This document shows positions 1-7,435 of a stretch of 64,000 nucleotides of DNA, one piece after another; position 1 is the first letter of the stretch; each line of letters opens with the position of its first letter. The DNA comes from Paenibacillus brevis. GTDB lineage: Bacteria > Bacillota > Bacilli > Paenibacillales > Paenibacillaceae. The DNA lies in assembly GCF_018919145.1 (NCBI RefSeq), contig NZ_JAHLQJ010000004.1, forward strand, positions 248,001-312,000, in the 5' to 3' direction. The notes beneath the pieces are model-generated. The model saw nothing but the letters and a program-made list of their open reading frames with translations, did no database searches and was not told the DNA's origin. The translations under genes and the position numbers were made by a program.

Positions 1-1039
1 TTCCAGCACGCTCAAACCATCTTGCCGTAAAGAAGGTCAGGACACCAGCCACCGCACCAATGACGATAGAAGCCCATGCATCAACGAATGCACAAGAACC
101 TGTAATCGCTACAAGCGCCGCCAGAACACCGTTCAACATGCTTGGAATATCCGATTTCCCCATAACCGCCCAAGAGATCAGAAGTGCGGCAACTGCCCCT
201 GCGGCAGCCGCGAGGTTCGTTGTTACCAGGACATAACCAAAGAATCCATCGCCAAGTGGTGTCAATGCACTGCCTGGATTAAAGCCAAACCATCCAATCC
301 AGAGAATAATGACGCCAAGCACCGTCAACACCTGATTATGCCCGGGAATGCTGTTCGGCTTGCCATCCTTATTGTACTTGCCAAGACGCGGCTTCAACAG
401 GATTGTTGCGACCAAGGCGGCTGTTGCACCGGTTAAATGAACTACAGTAGAACCGGCATAGTCCTGCATCCCCAACGCTCCAAGCCAGCCGCCACCCCAT
501 ACCCAGTGTGCTACGATCGGATAAATCAATCCTACGAACAGTACACCGAATACGATGTATACGCTAAGTTTGGCCCGTTCCGCCATCCCTCCGCAAGCGA
601 TTGCCAGCGATACCGCAGCAAAGGCCATTTGAAACAGAAACATCAGATTCAAAGGAACTCCGATTTCAGAAAATACACTGAAAGATCCAATGGCATTCTC
701 ACCGCCAAAAAGGAAGCCTGTTGTTCCAAGAAAGCTGTTGCCGTCTCCAAAGGCAAATGCAAACCCTATTGCCCACCATACAATGACAGTGATTCCGAGG
801 GTCAACACAGTCTTGCCTGCGACGTGTCCGGCGTTCTTCATTCTCACTGTCCCGGCTTCCAGAAGAGCAAAGCCCGCTTGCATAAAGAACACCAACATCG
901 CTGCTACAAAAACAAATAAGGAATTTAATCCAAGCTCCAGCACCGCAGTGGTGACCTCTCCCTCTGCAGCAAATGCAGATACCGGAAAAGCAAATGCTCC
1001 GATTGCCAGTAACAGACCATACAACCACTTCTTTTTCAT
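1..1039 (-). CDS. amtB: Ammonium transporter, Amt family (3' end cut by window)
   Basis: Reading from the ATG at 1039 gives a protein beginning MKKKWLYGLLLAIG, a signal-like segment ending near AFA, then LFVFVAAMLVFFMQAGFALLEAG, the typical first membrane segment of Amt/NrgA ammonium channels. Further on it has GFNPGSAL and WIGWFGF, also family hallmarks. About 346 codons are inside the window; the C-terminal end lies before position 1. The ATG is preceded by GGAGAGGG at good spacing. A perfect TnrA/GlnR-type box lies 17 bp upstream, so control by nitrogen supply is likely. The role is ammonium uptake across the cytoplasmic membrane. The PII gene that often follows amt would be outside the window. 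The identification rests on motif recognition and is secure. Confidence 0.93.
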   Translation of the reverse strand, partial: MKKKWLYGLLLAIGAFAFPVSAFAAEGEVTTAVLELGLNSLFVFVAAMLVFFMQAGFALLEAGTVRMKNAGHVAGKTVLTLGITVIVWWAIGFAFAFGDGNSFLGTTGFLFGGENAIGSFSVFSEIGVPLNLMFLFQMAFAAVSLAIACGGMAERAKLSVYIVFGVLFVGLIYPIVAHWVWGGGWLGALGMQDYAGSTVVHLTGATAALVATILLKPRLGKYNKDGKPNSIPGHNQVLTVLGVIILWIGWFGFNPGSALTPLGDGFFGYVLVTTNLAAAAGAVAALLISWAVMGKSDIPSMLNGVLAALVAITGSCAFVDAWASIVIGAVAGVLTFFTARWFERAG

Positions 1040-1055
1040 AAGACCCTCTCCTCAA

Positions 1056-1072
1056 TGTTAAGTTTCCTAACA
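1056..1072. promoter_or_regulatory. TnrA/GlnR-type nitrogen box
   Basis: TGTTAAGTTTCCTAACA matches the consensus TGTNA-N7-TNACA at every fixed position. It lies only 17 bp before the amtB ATG, beside the ribosome site. That is closer to the gene than an activator site upstream of a promoter would be, so it may act as a downstream repressor site. The match is seen; the regulator and its direction are inferred. Confidence 0.75.
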
Positions 1073-1320
1073 TATTTTAAAATGTTAAGGTGATTATATG
1101 GCTGAAAGCATTAAAAACACAATAGATTTTTCAGAAAAAAGCTAGAAAGTGCAAATTATATAGCATGCAGTATAAATAACATAACACAGTATGTTAGATA
1201 TTTTAATTTTATTTCTAAAGTCGCTTATTTTTAGAAAGCATGACGTTTGACTGTACGGTTATAGTTTTGTATCATTATCCAATAGTAAGCAATCCATATG
1301 TACGGGAAAGGAGTGGTCTG

Positions 1321-1758
1321 ATTGGAGTAGCAAAACTCTATCGAATCGGTGAACTTGCGAAGGCGGCAGAGGTGAGCGAGCGCACCATAGACTACTACAC
1401 CAAGCTTGGGCTGATCCGTCCGGAGACAAGGACACAGACCAATTACCGGCTTTACAGTTCTGAAACCTTGCTTCGCCTGACACGTATTAATGAAATGAAG
1501 CGGGAAAAGTACTCGCTTGAAGAAATCCGGGAAAAGCTAAAGCAGTGGGAGAAGTTAACCGGCGAGGAAGTAACCGAAAAGCTTAGTACGCTGGAAATCC
1601 ATATGCAGCAGCTGGAACGTGAGGTGAAGGAGCTCCAACCAATCATTTCCAAAATGTCGCCTAATCAAGCTAAACGGGTTTTTGCCGAGTTAATGCCGCA
1701 GAGTCTGGCTTGTATAGAGGCTTTGCGTATTATTCTAAATCAAGGTCCTTTTAGCTGA
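1321..1758 (+). CDS. MerR-family transcriptional regulator
   Basis: The conserved part starts at AKLYRIGELAKAAEVSERTIDYYTKLGL, a MerR winged helix-turn-helix, followed by NYRLYSSETLLRL, the wing. A coiled coil (about residues 60-105, LEEIREKL through LEREVKEL) and a short C-terminal tail with one cysteine follow. It is too short for a large effector domain. The start is unusual: AAAGGAG at 1307-1313 is 7 nt before ATT at 1321, and there is no in-frame ATG, GTG or TTG near it. The next in-frame ATG is at 1240, without a ribosome site and adding 27 unconserved residues. CTG at 1318 is another option. It is divergent from amtB across about 280 bp, so it may control that gene or itself; the target is unknown. 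Confidence 0.8.
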   Translation: MGVAKLYRIGELAKAAEVSERTIDYYTKLGLIRPETRTQTNYRLYSSETLLRLTRINEMKREKYSLEEIREKLKQWEKLTGEEVTEKLSTLEIHMQQLEREVKELQPIISKMSPNQAKRVFAELMPQSLACIEALRIILNQGPFS

Positions 1759-1807
1759 GAAATATTGCAGACATAAAATTAATAATCACTTGACGGAGGA
1801 ATGCAAA

Positions 1808-2488
1808 ATGTACTCAGATGTTATGATCATTCCAATACTGCTAGCATTCGGACTTTCGCTCTGGGCTCAATTCCGGGTGTCCGGCACGTTTAAAAAATGG
1901 GCTAAGGTTCCTAATATGTACGGCCTCACCGGACAACAAGCGGCCAGACGCATGCTTGACTCCAATGGCTTGTACGATGTACCGATTGAGCCTGTACGAG
2001 GCACGCTGACCGACCATTACGATCCGATCAAGCGGGTCGTACGTCTGTCGGAACCGGTCTACTACGAGAACTCGATCTCGGCTGTATCCGTGGCTTGTCA
2101 CGAAGTTGGTCATGCTATTCAGCATAAAGAATCTTATCCAATGCTTGTTCTCAGACACCGCATGTTCCCGATTGTCAACTTCGCCTCAGGCGTAGCTCCA
2201 TTTCTCTTGCTCGCCGGCTTCCTGTTCGGCGCATTCAACTTGATCGGGCTCGGAATCATCTTCTTCTCGGCTGCCGTATTGTTCCAGCTGGTTACGCTGC
2301 CGGTAGAATTTAACGCAAGCAGCCGCGCCCGTAAAATCATGCTCCAGCAGGGCTTCATTAGCCAGACGGAAGAACGCGGCGTTGCCAAGGTGCTGAACTC
2401 AGCTGCATTGACTTATGTCGCGGCCGCATTGGTGTCCTTGCTGGAACTGCTCCGCTACGTCCTCATCTTTACGAACAATCGGGATTAA
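1808..2488 (+). CDS. Zinc membrane metalloprotease, YugP family
   Basis: The 226-residue protein has an N-terminal membrane segment (residues about 5-20), the zinc-protease motif HEVGH at residues 98-102, and two more hydrophobic stretches (about 120-160), with a C-terminal membrane segment. This matches the neutral zinc metallopeptidase family of B. subtilis YugP (PF04298). The substrate is not known for the family. The start at 1808 is chosen because GGAGG at 1795-1799 has good spacing; an in-frame TTG at 1790 would add six residues and lacks a site. It stands alone, followed by a non-coding repeat island. Confidence 0.85.
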   Translation: MYSDVMIIPILLAFGLSLWAQFRVSGTFKKWAKVPNMYGLTGQQAARRMLDSNGLYDVPIEPVRGTLTDHYDPIKRVVRLSEPVYYENSISAVSVACHEVGHAIQHKESYPMLVLRHRMFPIVNFASGVAPFLLLAGFLFGAFNLIGLGIIFFSAAVLFQLVTLPVEFNASSRARKIMLQQGFISQTEERGVAKVLNSAALTYVAAALVSLLELLRYVLIFTNNRD

Positions 2489-2551
2489 GGTATGCAAGCA
2501 GGATGTCGTGCACAAGCAATTCTCAGGCTGAACCGCAGTTAGCACGTAGCG

Positions 2552-2717
2552 AGGGCAGCCGTGTGAAATGATCTTACGATCGCTGTTATTCACGGATTTC
2601 TTTAATTGGACTAAGTTCTCACAAGGGGGAAATCCACTCACAAAGGCGAACGCTCCGCTTCTTCAGATTCATTTCACACTCTCGCCCTAACTTCGGCGCT
2701 TTTGTAGTTCAACCTGT
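2552..2717 (+). repeat. Family R palindromic repeat, copy 1 (forward)
   Basis: An imperfect palindrome of about 135 bp, from GGCAGCCGTGTGAAAT to ATTTCACACTCTCGCC, with the inner arms CACGGATTTC and GAAATCCACT. It is followed by TAGTTCAACCT, a tail shared with other copies. Related copies are at about 3260, 25036, 25628, 41900 and 45190. No convincing gene lies in it. Confidence 0.8.
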
Positions 2718-2790
2718 ATACAGCTTGCACATTACATTGCTGCATACTACATTGCAATAAGCTTGCCGCCTGCGGCATGCAAGCAGGAAA

Positions 2791-2836
2791 AATCGCGCAA
2801 GCTGCGATACGCCCATGTATCGCAGCTTGCGCGATT
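2791..2836. repeat. Perfect 20-bp inverted repeat with 6-nt loop
   Basis: Both arms are 20 bp and match perfectly (left arm 2791-2810, loop GCCCAT, right arm 2817-2836). It would form a very stable hairpin in RNA or a cruciform in DNA. There is no T-run, so it is not a simple terminator. It lies between family R copies 1 and 2. Confidence 0.9.
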
Positions 2837-2860
2837 TGCTTTATACACGCACCAATGGCA

Positions 2861-2894
2861 TATCGTGCGCCTACTTGCGCCCGATCGCACGATA
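2861..2894. repeat. Second hairpin in the 2.5-3.4 kb island
   Basis: The 9-bp arms TATCGTGCG and CGCACGATA are separated by 16 nt. It lies 24 bp after the larger hairpin, in the stretch between convergent genes that holds no gene I can support. Confidence 0.7.
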
Positions 2895-3259
2895 CTCCCG
2901 ACCTTGCGCCTAACTTCGCTTGTCTGACTGGCATTCGAGTCTTTACTTCATCGGCAATCCCGTTTTACTCCCAATTTCACTCACTCTACATGAAAACCTA
3001 CGAATTAGTTAACCTTAAGCGCAAAAATTTCATTTTATCCGCCACTCTACCAGTTTTCATGAATTTAAAGTAACCTTTTTTGCTACATACGTGTGATCCC
3101 CATTAGGTAGGTATGACCGTATTGGTGCGCGTAAAGCATACTTCATCCGGAACCCTTATACCGGATAAACAAGTCCTGTAGCTAGATACATGCCGAGCAA
3201 TTCGAGCGGCTTTTGCTGTCATAAGTGCATTCGGCATGATAAAGCCGGGCTTTAAAAAG

Positions 3260-3404
3260 ACTGCGTAGAAAGGGCATAAGTGTGAAGTGTGCTGAAGAAG
3301 CGACAGCGTTCGCCTTTGTGAGCGGATTTCTCCCTTTCTTAGTCCAATCAAAGAAATCCGCGAACAACAGTGATCGTAAGCACACTTCACACGTTGCCCC
3401 CGGC
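3260..3404 (-). repeat. Family R palindromic repeat, copy 2 (reverse)
   Basis: This copy is inverted relative to copy 1. It runs from GACTGCGTAGAAAGGGCAT through GTGTGAAGTGTGCTGAAG to CACACTTCACACGTTGCCCC. Together with copy 1 it bounds an island of about 850 bp. The flank at 3144-3182 (CATCCGG...CCGGATAAAC) recurs beside copy 4 at 25493-25533. Confidence 0.8.
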
Positions 3405-3453
3405 ACGCAGCATTATTCAAGCCTGCATTTATTTTGCTGCGCACTTACAGCAA

Positions 3454-3484
3454 TAAAAAAAGCCGCCGGTCATTGACTCGGCGG
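3454..3484 (-). terminator. Intrinsic terminator of the LysR gene
   Basis: On the minus strand CCGCCGAGTCAATGACCGGCGG is followed by seven T. The hairpin includes the stop codon of the LysR-type gene. Confidence 0.8.
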
Positions 3485-4381
3485 AGTATCGATCTGAAGT
3501 CCAAAATATTCGAGCAAAAAGGCTCTGAATGATTGCGCGACGAGCGGAAGCTTTTCATCTGCCCGATGGATAAGTCCGATGGTTCGTGTCACCTTCGGTT
3601 CTGATATTCTTACACGGCTCGGCTGCAGAGAGAAGCTCTGAAAAAGCGCCATCTCCGGCAGCAAGCTGACTCCCATACCGGCGGCTACCAAGCCGCGAAT
3701 CGTATCCGTCTCCTCTCCTTCAAAGGCTATCTTGGGCGTGAAGCCCGCCTCCTGACAAGCCTGCCATACGATCGGCCTAAGCGAGTAGCCTTTACTGAAC
3801 AGAATAAATTTCTCATCCTTTAATTGATTCAGCTTAATACTCTGCTCCCCTGCTAAAGAATGATTATTCGGCAGAATGGCTACCAGCTCCTCTGTCAGCA
3901 CCACATTGCCGACCACCTGGTCATGATTTTCCGGAAACGGCGATATGAACGCCAAGTCCACCTCTCCGGACACCACATCCCGAATCAAGGTCGGATAAGT
4001 TCCTTGCCTGAATCGAAACTTCACATTAGGATACAGCTTCCTGAACTCAGCTACGACACTTGGAATCATGTGAATGCCCAAGCTATTGGGAAAGCCAAGC
4101 CTGATCTCTCCCTGCTCCGGATCCAGAAATTCATGCACCTCGTTAACCGCTCGCTCCAAATCCTTCAGAATGGCTTCAACCCTGCTGCAAAATAACTGTC
4201 CTACAGCAGTCAGGTATAAATTACGTCCTTTCTGCATGAACAAATCCACACCAAGCTCCTGCTCCAACTGATGAATCTGGCGGCTCACAGCAGATTGTGC
4301 CACATGAAGCTCTTCCGCCGCTTGAGTAACATGTTCCTTCCTGGCAACCTTCAGAAAATACTGCAATTGTCTTAATTCCAC
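3470..4381 (-). CDS. LysR-family transcriptional regulator, GltC-like
   Basis: It starts VELRQLQYFLKVARKEHVTQAAEELHVAQSAVSRQIHQLEQELGVDLF, a LysR helix-turn-helix very similar to B. subtilis GltC. An effector-binding domain follows (about residues 85-300), with RLGFPNSLGIHMIPSVVAEFRKLYP at its start. The length of 303 residues is usual. The GTG at 4381 fits the conserved family start; an ATG at 4417 adds 12 residues and has no ribosome site. GltC activates glutamate synthase genes, but no glt gene is next to this one, so the regulated gene is not known. It faces the zinc protease gene across the repeat island. Confidence 0.85.
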   Translation of the reverse strand: MELRQLQYFLKVARKEHVTQAAEELHVAQSAVSRQIHQLEQELGVDLFMQKGRNLYLTAVGQLFCSRVEAILKDLERAVNEVHEFLDPEQGEIRLGFPNSLGIHMIPSVVAEFRKLYPNVKFRFRQGTYPTLIRDVVSGEVDLAFISPFPENHDQVVGNVVLTEELVAILPNNHSLAGEQSIKLNQLKDEKFILFSKGYSLRPIVWQACQEAGFTPKIAFEGEETDTIRGLVAAGMGVSLLPEMALFQSFSLQPSRVRISEPKVTRTIGLIHRADEKLPLVAQSFRAFLLEYFGLQIDTPPSQ

Positions 4382-4495
4382 GAGTCCGATCGCTCCATTC
4401 GCATCTGTTCGTAACATCAGAATTAGCTCATGAAATGGCAGAGTAAGGGCTTACAAATCATATTAATTCTAATTTACCATGGCTTAGCCGGTCAT

Positions 4496-5110
4496 TCAAC
4501 GCCGTTTTAACAGTCTTATAATAAGTCCGTACAGGAAGAAGCCCGCAACCAGACCGCCAAAATGCGCCATCCAGTTAATTTGTGCTACCATGATACTGAA
4601 GACAATACCGATCATTAAAATACTGTAAAGGGTCTTCCTGGAGCTCTCATCCATCATATTCCGTTGGAACAGGGCTATATACAAAAAGGCGCCGTAAACC
4701 CCGTAGATTGCGCCAGATGCGCCTACAGACAGATGGGGTTCCAGAGTTTGCCGATAGACTTCAAGGCTAATCACATTAGCAATAACGCCGCTGCCTAAAT
4801 ACAACAACGCATATTTCCAGTGCCCGAGAAGCCGCTCCAGCGGCGGAGCAAACACCAGAATCGCAAAGCTGTTGGAGAACAGATGAGTGAAGCCCAGATG
4901 CAGAAACATGGAAGAGAATAGTCTCCAGTATTCGCTGGCGAAGGGCTCTACATTGGTTAAAGCCCCGAATCTCAGCTGTACATAGGAGTCCGTAGATCCG
5001 CCGCTGAATACGGTGATGAAGAACATCACGATATTGGCCGCAAGGATCAGGCAGGTTACCGGGTAATAGCGTAAATAGCTCTTCCAGTTCTCGTAGCGAA
5101 TAAAAATCAT
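4496..5110 (-). CDS. Rhomboid-family intramembrane serine protease
   Basis: This 204-residue membrane protein carries the catalytic GASG motif (Ser132) and a histidine in the last helix region (MAHFGG, His183), the serine/histidine pair of rhomboid proteases. HLGFTHLFSN near residues 71-80 is the conserved loop of the family. About six membrane segments are visible. The ATG has AGGAAGGA before it. It is divergent from tpx. Natural substrates are not predictable from sequence. Confidence 0.93.
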   Translation of the reverse strand: MIFIRYENWKSYLRYYPVTCLILAANIVMFFITVFSGGSTDSYVQLRFGALTNVEPFASEYWRLFSSMFLHLGFTHLFSNSFAILVFAPPLERLLGHWKYALLYLGSGVIANVISLEVYRQTLEPHLSVGASGAIYGVYGAFLYIALFQRNMMDESSRKTLYSILMIGIVFSIMVAQINWMAHFGGLVAGFFLYGLIIRLLKRR

Positions 5111-5153
5111 ACAATCCTTCCTTTACTGTGTAAACTCCTCAATTTCCTTCAAA

Positions 5154-5184
5154 TTGGACAACCCCAATTTAAAACGATTATAAT
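5154..5184 (+). promoter_or_regulatory. Probable sigma-A promoter of tpx
   Basis: TTGGACA at 5154-5160 and a perfect TATAAT at 5179-5184, with 18-19 nt between hexamers, lie 40 bp before the tpx ATG. No clear PerR box was seen. Confidence 0.6.
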
Positions 5185-5225
5185 GAAGGCTGAATCCATT
5201 ATCTCATGTTTAGGAGGAGAATCAA

Positions 5226-5747
5226 ATGACTCAAGAACGCGGTAGCGTGGCAACATTTAAAGGTAATCCGATTACCCTTGTTGGTCCTGAATTAAAGGTT
5301 GGCGATCAGGCGCCAGACTTCAGACTGAATAAGAATCTCCTTGAGGAAGTGACCCTCCAGGATTTTGTCGGCAAAATCAAGCTGATCAGCGTCGTTCCTT
5401 CACTGGATACCGGCGTATGTGATGCTCAGACTCGCCGCTTCAATCAGGAAGCTGCAGCACTCGGCGATGATGTGGTCATTCTCACTGTCAGCGCAGACCT
5501 TCCCTTTGCGCAAGCCCGCTGGTGCGGAGCGGCCGGCGTGGACCGGGTCATTACTTTATCCGACTACAAAGATAATTCCTTCGGCAAAGCGTACGGCGTT
5601 TTGATCAAGGAATTTGCACTGGATCATCGTGCCGTCTTTGTCTTGGACCGCGACAATACGATCCGCTATGTGCAAGTCCTGAATGAAATGGGCGAGCATC
5701 CAGATTATGAGCAGCCTATCGCTGCTGTTAAAGAATTGCTCTCGTAA
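5226..5747 (+). CDS. tpx: Thiol peroxidase
   Basis: This 173-residue atypical two-cysteine peroxiredoxin reduces hydrogen and organic peroxides using thioredoxin. The peroxidatic cysteine is Cys65 in [12 protein letters not shown], and the resolving cysteine is Cys100 in ARWCGAAG. The N-terminal [20 protein letters not shown] is typical of Tpx. GGAGGAG precedes the ATG. It is a single-gene unit with its own promoter and terminator. The last 89 bp of the gene are part of a 94-bp exact tandem duplication that runs past the stop codon; the protein is unchanged because the stop lies in the first copy. Confidence 0.95.
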   Translation: MTQERGSVATFKGNPITLVGPELKVGDQAPDFRLNKNLLEEVTLQDFVGKIKLISVVPSLDTGVCDAQTRRFNQEAAALGDDVVILTVSADLPFAQARWCGAAGVDRVITLSDYKDNSFGKAYGVLIKEFALDHRAVFVLDRDNTIRYVQVLNEMGEHPDYEQPIAAVKELLS

Positions 5748-5846
5748 GAAATCGATCCGCTATGTGCAAGTCCTGAATGAAATGGGCGAGCATCCAGATT
5801 ATGAGCAGCCTATCGCTGCTGTTAAAGAATTGCTCTCGTAAGAAAT
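5659..5846 (+). repeat. 94-bp exact tandem duplication at the tpx 3' end
   Basis: Unit 1 is 5659-5752 and unit 2 is 5753-5846; every base agrees by eye. The unit covers the last 29 sense codons of tpx, the TAA and GAAAT. The second unit is untranslated and holds a second copy of the stop codon at 5839-5841. Confidence 0.93.
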
Positions 5847-5855
5847 CTGTACATG

Positions 5856-5894
5856 AAAAAGCGAGCAAGGAGCCGTCTCCTTCTCGCTTTTTTT
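5856..5894 (+). terminator. Intrinsic terminator of tpx
   Basis: AAAAAGCGAG and AAGGAG pair with CTCCTT and CTCGCTTTTT, followed by T residues. It lies just beyond the duplicated unit. Confidence 0.85.
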
Positions 5895-5911
5895 GGGTAT
5901 ATATCAGACTA

Positions 5912-6385
5912 TTATTTCTTCAGCTTTATGGGGATGAAGCTTTCCATCTGTGCGGATCCTGTAGCTCTTATAATTTCCGGAGGCGTGATAATATGGCCCA
6001 TGGCGTAGTGGTTCGTTCTTATATCGAGGGCAAAGGTATCCGATTCCTCGATCCAGGTCATTGCTTCTTTATACAGCCGCTCATTCTCTTCATAATCTCC
6101 ATCTTTATAATGATAGGTCACATAAAATCCGCCATCAAAATCTAGAACTTCATATTCTTCGGCATCCATATAGTCCGTCAGAGCGTAAATCCAGACCAAT
6201 CCCCCCTGCTCCGCATCAAAATACAAGAAGTCTCTTGGAGTGAAATTGTCACTCGGTCTTGGTCTGAGCTTGGAGAAATAGGCATCAAACTTACCGAGCA
6301 CCCCATTTTCCGAGAAATCATTATGCGGATCCACTCCTGACGATGCGGCCTTGAACGGGGGTATTGAAATCACTCTGAATTTCAT
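5912..6385 (-). CDS. GyrI-like / AraC effector-binding domain protein
   Basis: The 157-residue protein has no DNA-binding domain. Its start (KFRVISIPPFKAASSGVDP) and end (HIITPPEIIRATGSAQMESFIPIKLKK) fit the stand-alone GyrI-like small-molecule-binding family, in which the last segment gives the usual 'E.yiPi' ending. Such proteins bind or hydrolyse drug-like ligands, but the ligand cannot be told here. The ATG has GAGGAGTG at good spacing. It converges with tpx. Confidence 0.7.
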   Translation of the reverse strand: MKFRVISIPPFKAASSGVDPHNDFSENGVLGKFDAYFSKLRPRPSDNFTPRDFLYFDAEQGGLVWIYALTDYMDAEEYEVLDFDGGFYVTYHYKDGDYEENERLYKEAMTWIEESDTFALDIRTNHYAMGHIITPPEIIRATGSAQMESFIPIKLKK

Positions 6386-6518
6386 ATTTTCACTCCTCTA
6401 ATTAAAGTTCATTGCCTCAGCATTACAAAATAATCTGAATAAGCAGATCACTATCTCGATTTTCCTTTATTGGAAATTCAGCGAATATGATATTTAACAC
6501 TAAATAGCAAACAGGATA

Positions 6519-6586
6519 AAAAAAATAGGATGCCTTCCATGTCGTATGAATCGCTGAAAACAGGATCACATCCATGGGGGCATCCC
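6519..6586 (-). terminator. Probable terminator of the DUF1499-like gene
   Basis: On the minus strand GGGATGCCCCC and GGAAGGCATCCT form long arms, followed by a run of seven T. The loop is large. Confidence 0.6.
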
Positions 6587-6611
6587 CTATCGGGCATATT
6601 CGATTTTCCGA

Positions 6612-7001
6612 TTAAGAAACCTTGTAGGAAGACAGCTTCTTATCCAGCATAGCAAACAAATGCAGGATATTGCGGTAATTAGCCCCCAAATCCCCGAAAG
6701 AACCGCGGGTTGCCGAGTAGATGTCAACACCGCAGCGCATAGGACCGGTCGCAACGATAGAAATGGTGATATCCATGATCCGGCCGAATTTTGTCCGCTT
6801 CTCCAGTGTAATCTCCCCGACTGACGGCACCTCATGCAGCACCTTGTATCCCGGAATCTTCTTCAGGGTCGCAGACACTTCATCAAACAACTTGTCTTTG
6901 GACATCTGATAATATCTGGTCTTCAATTCAGGTGATTTAGCCCGGTCACTCGTTCCATCCTGGCTACGGAAAATCCCTGCTAATGTTCTCTTAAATGACA
7001 A
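6612..7001 (-). CDS. DUF1499-like protein of unknown function
   Basis: This 129-residue protein has no signal peptide or membrane segment. The middle region (KIPGYKVLHEVPSVGEITLEKRT) and the ending (VDIYSATRGSFGDLGANYRNILHLFAMLDKKL) resemble DUF1499, where an aspartate, asparagine and arginine in the last third are conserved. The start is TTG with GGAGG nine bases upstream. No function is established for the family. It follows the small RNA gene in the same direction but has its own ribosome site. Confidence 0.6.
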   Translation of the reverse strand: MSFKRTLAGIFRSQDGTSDRAKSPELKTRYYQMSKDKLFDEVSATLKKIPGYKVLHEVPSVGEITLEKRTKFGRIMDITISIVATGPMRCGVDIYSATRGSFGDLGANYRNILHLFAMLDKKLSSYKVS

Positions 7002-7107
7002 CCTGTTCTTCCTCCTTTATGTATAGCGCCTCAAAACTGCACGTACATCCTGTTTATAGTGTAACATTGTTGGGACGCAAACAAAAGCCAAGTCATGAGG
7101 CGAAAAA

Positions 7108-7359
7108 ACAAAAAAAGCGCAACAGATGCCGTTGTTCACGACAACTACAGCGCTTTCTTCAATAAAGATTGAGACCCGCCTATGCCGTCCGGTTTCACTG
7201 TCTCGAACCTGCACCCGCAGGTGGGTGACCGCAACTTCACTTTTGAAGTCCCCTCATCAACATGGATAGGGCATTTCAGCCATGCAGCAATATTGGTCTC
7301 CCGAGACAACCGTCATTGGTTCAAAACAACTTGGAACCGAAACGCACATCGCAGGACGT
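7108..7359 (-). ncRNA. Structured small RNA, possibly 6S RNA
   Basis: The minus strand has a good promoter at 7366-7394, then about 250 nt with no supported gene, ending in a strong terminator (AAAGCGC...GTTGT CGTGA ACAAC...GCGC followed by seven T). The transcript is rich in hairpins: GGTTC...GAACC, GTCTCGGGAGAC, ACTTC/GAAGT and CACCC/GGGTG. An early CCTGCG segment, the GGTTCCAAG hairpin and a CCCACC...GGGTG stem look like Firmicute 6S RNA to me, but I could not fold or search it. A separate regulatory RNA remains possible. Confidence 0.55.
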
Positions 7360-7365
7360 AAATCC

Positions 7366-7394
7366 ATTATAGAACCTTCATTCCTAAAAGTAAA
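7366..7394 (-). promoter_or_regulatory. Promoter of the small RNA
   Basis: On the minus strand TTTACT (7389-7394) and a perfect TATAAT (7366-7371) are 17 nt apart, placing transcription start near 7359. Confidence 0.65.
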
Positions 7395-7435
7395 CTTAGC
7401 GAACAAGGAAAATGTAACCATTTTCAAAACAATGA

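Noticed and set aside
437..919. Plus-strand open frame over amtB
   Set aside because: Shadow of the ammonium transporter on the minus strand.
1182..1196. TAACA CAGTA TGTTA as a second nitrogen box
   Set aside because: The half-sites are in reversed order and spacing is 5, not 7.
2777..3444. Open frames at 2777-3073 and 3103-3444 in the first island
   Set aside because: They cover hairpins and family R sequence; compositions do not look like proteins.
5777..6145. Open frame over the duplicated tpx unit and the terminator
   Set aside because: It starts inside the second copy of the duplication and runs through the terminator into the opposite gene.
7017..7214. A minus-strand 65-codon frame within the small RNA
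   Set aside because: It crosses the RNA terminator and lacks a ribosome site; the RNA explanation is better.
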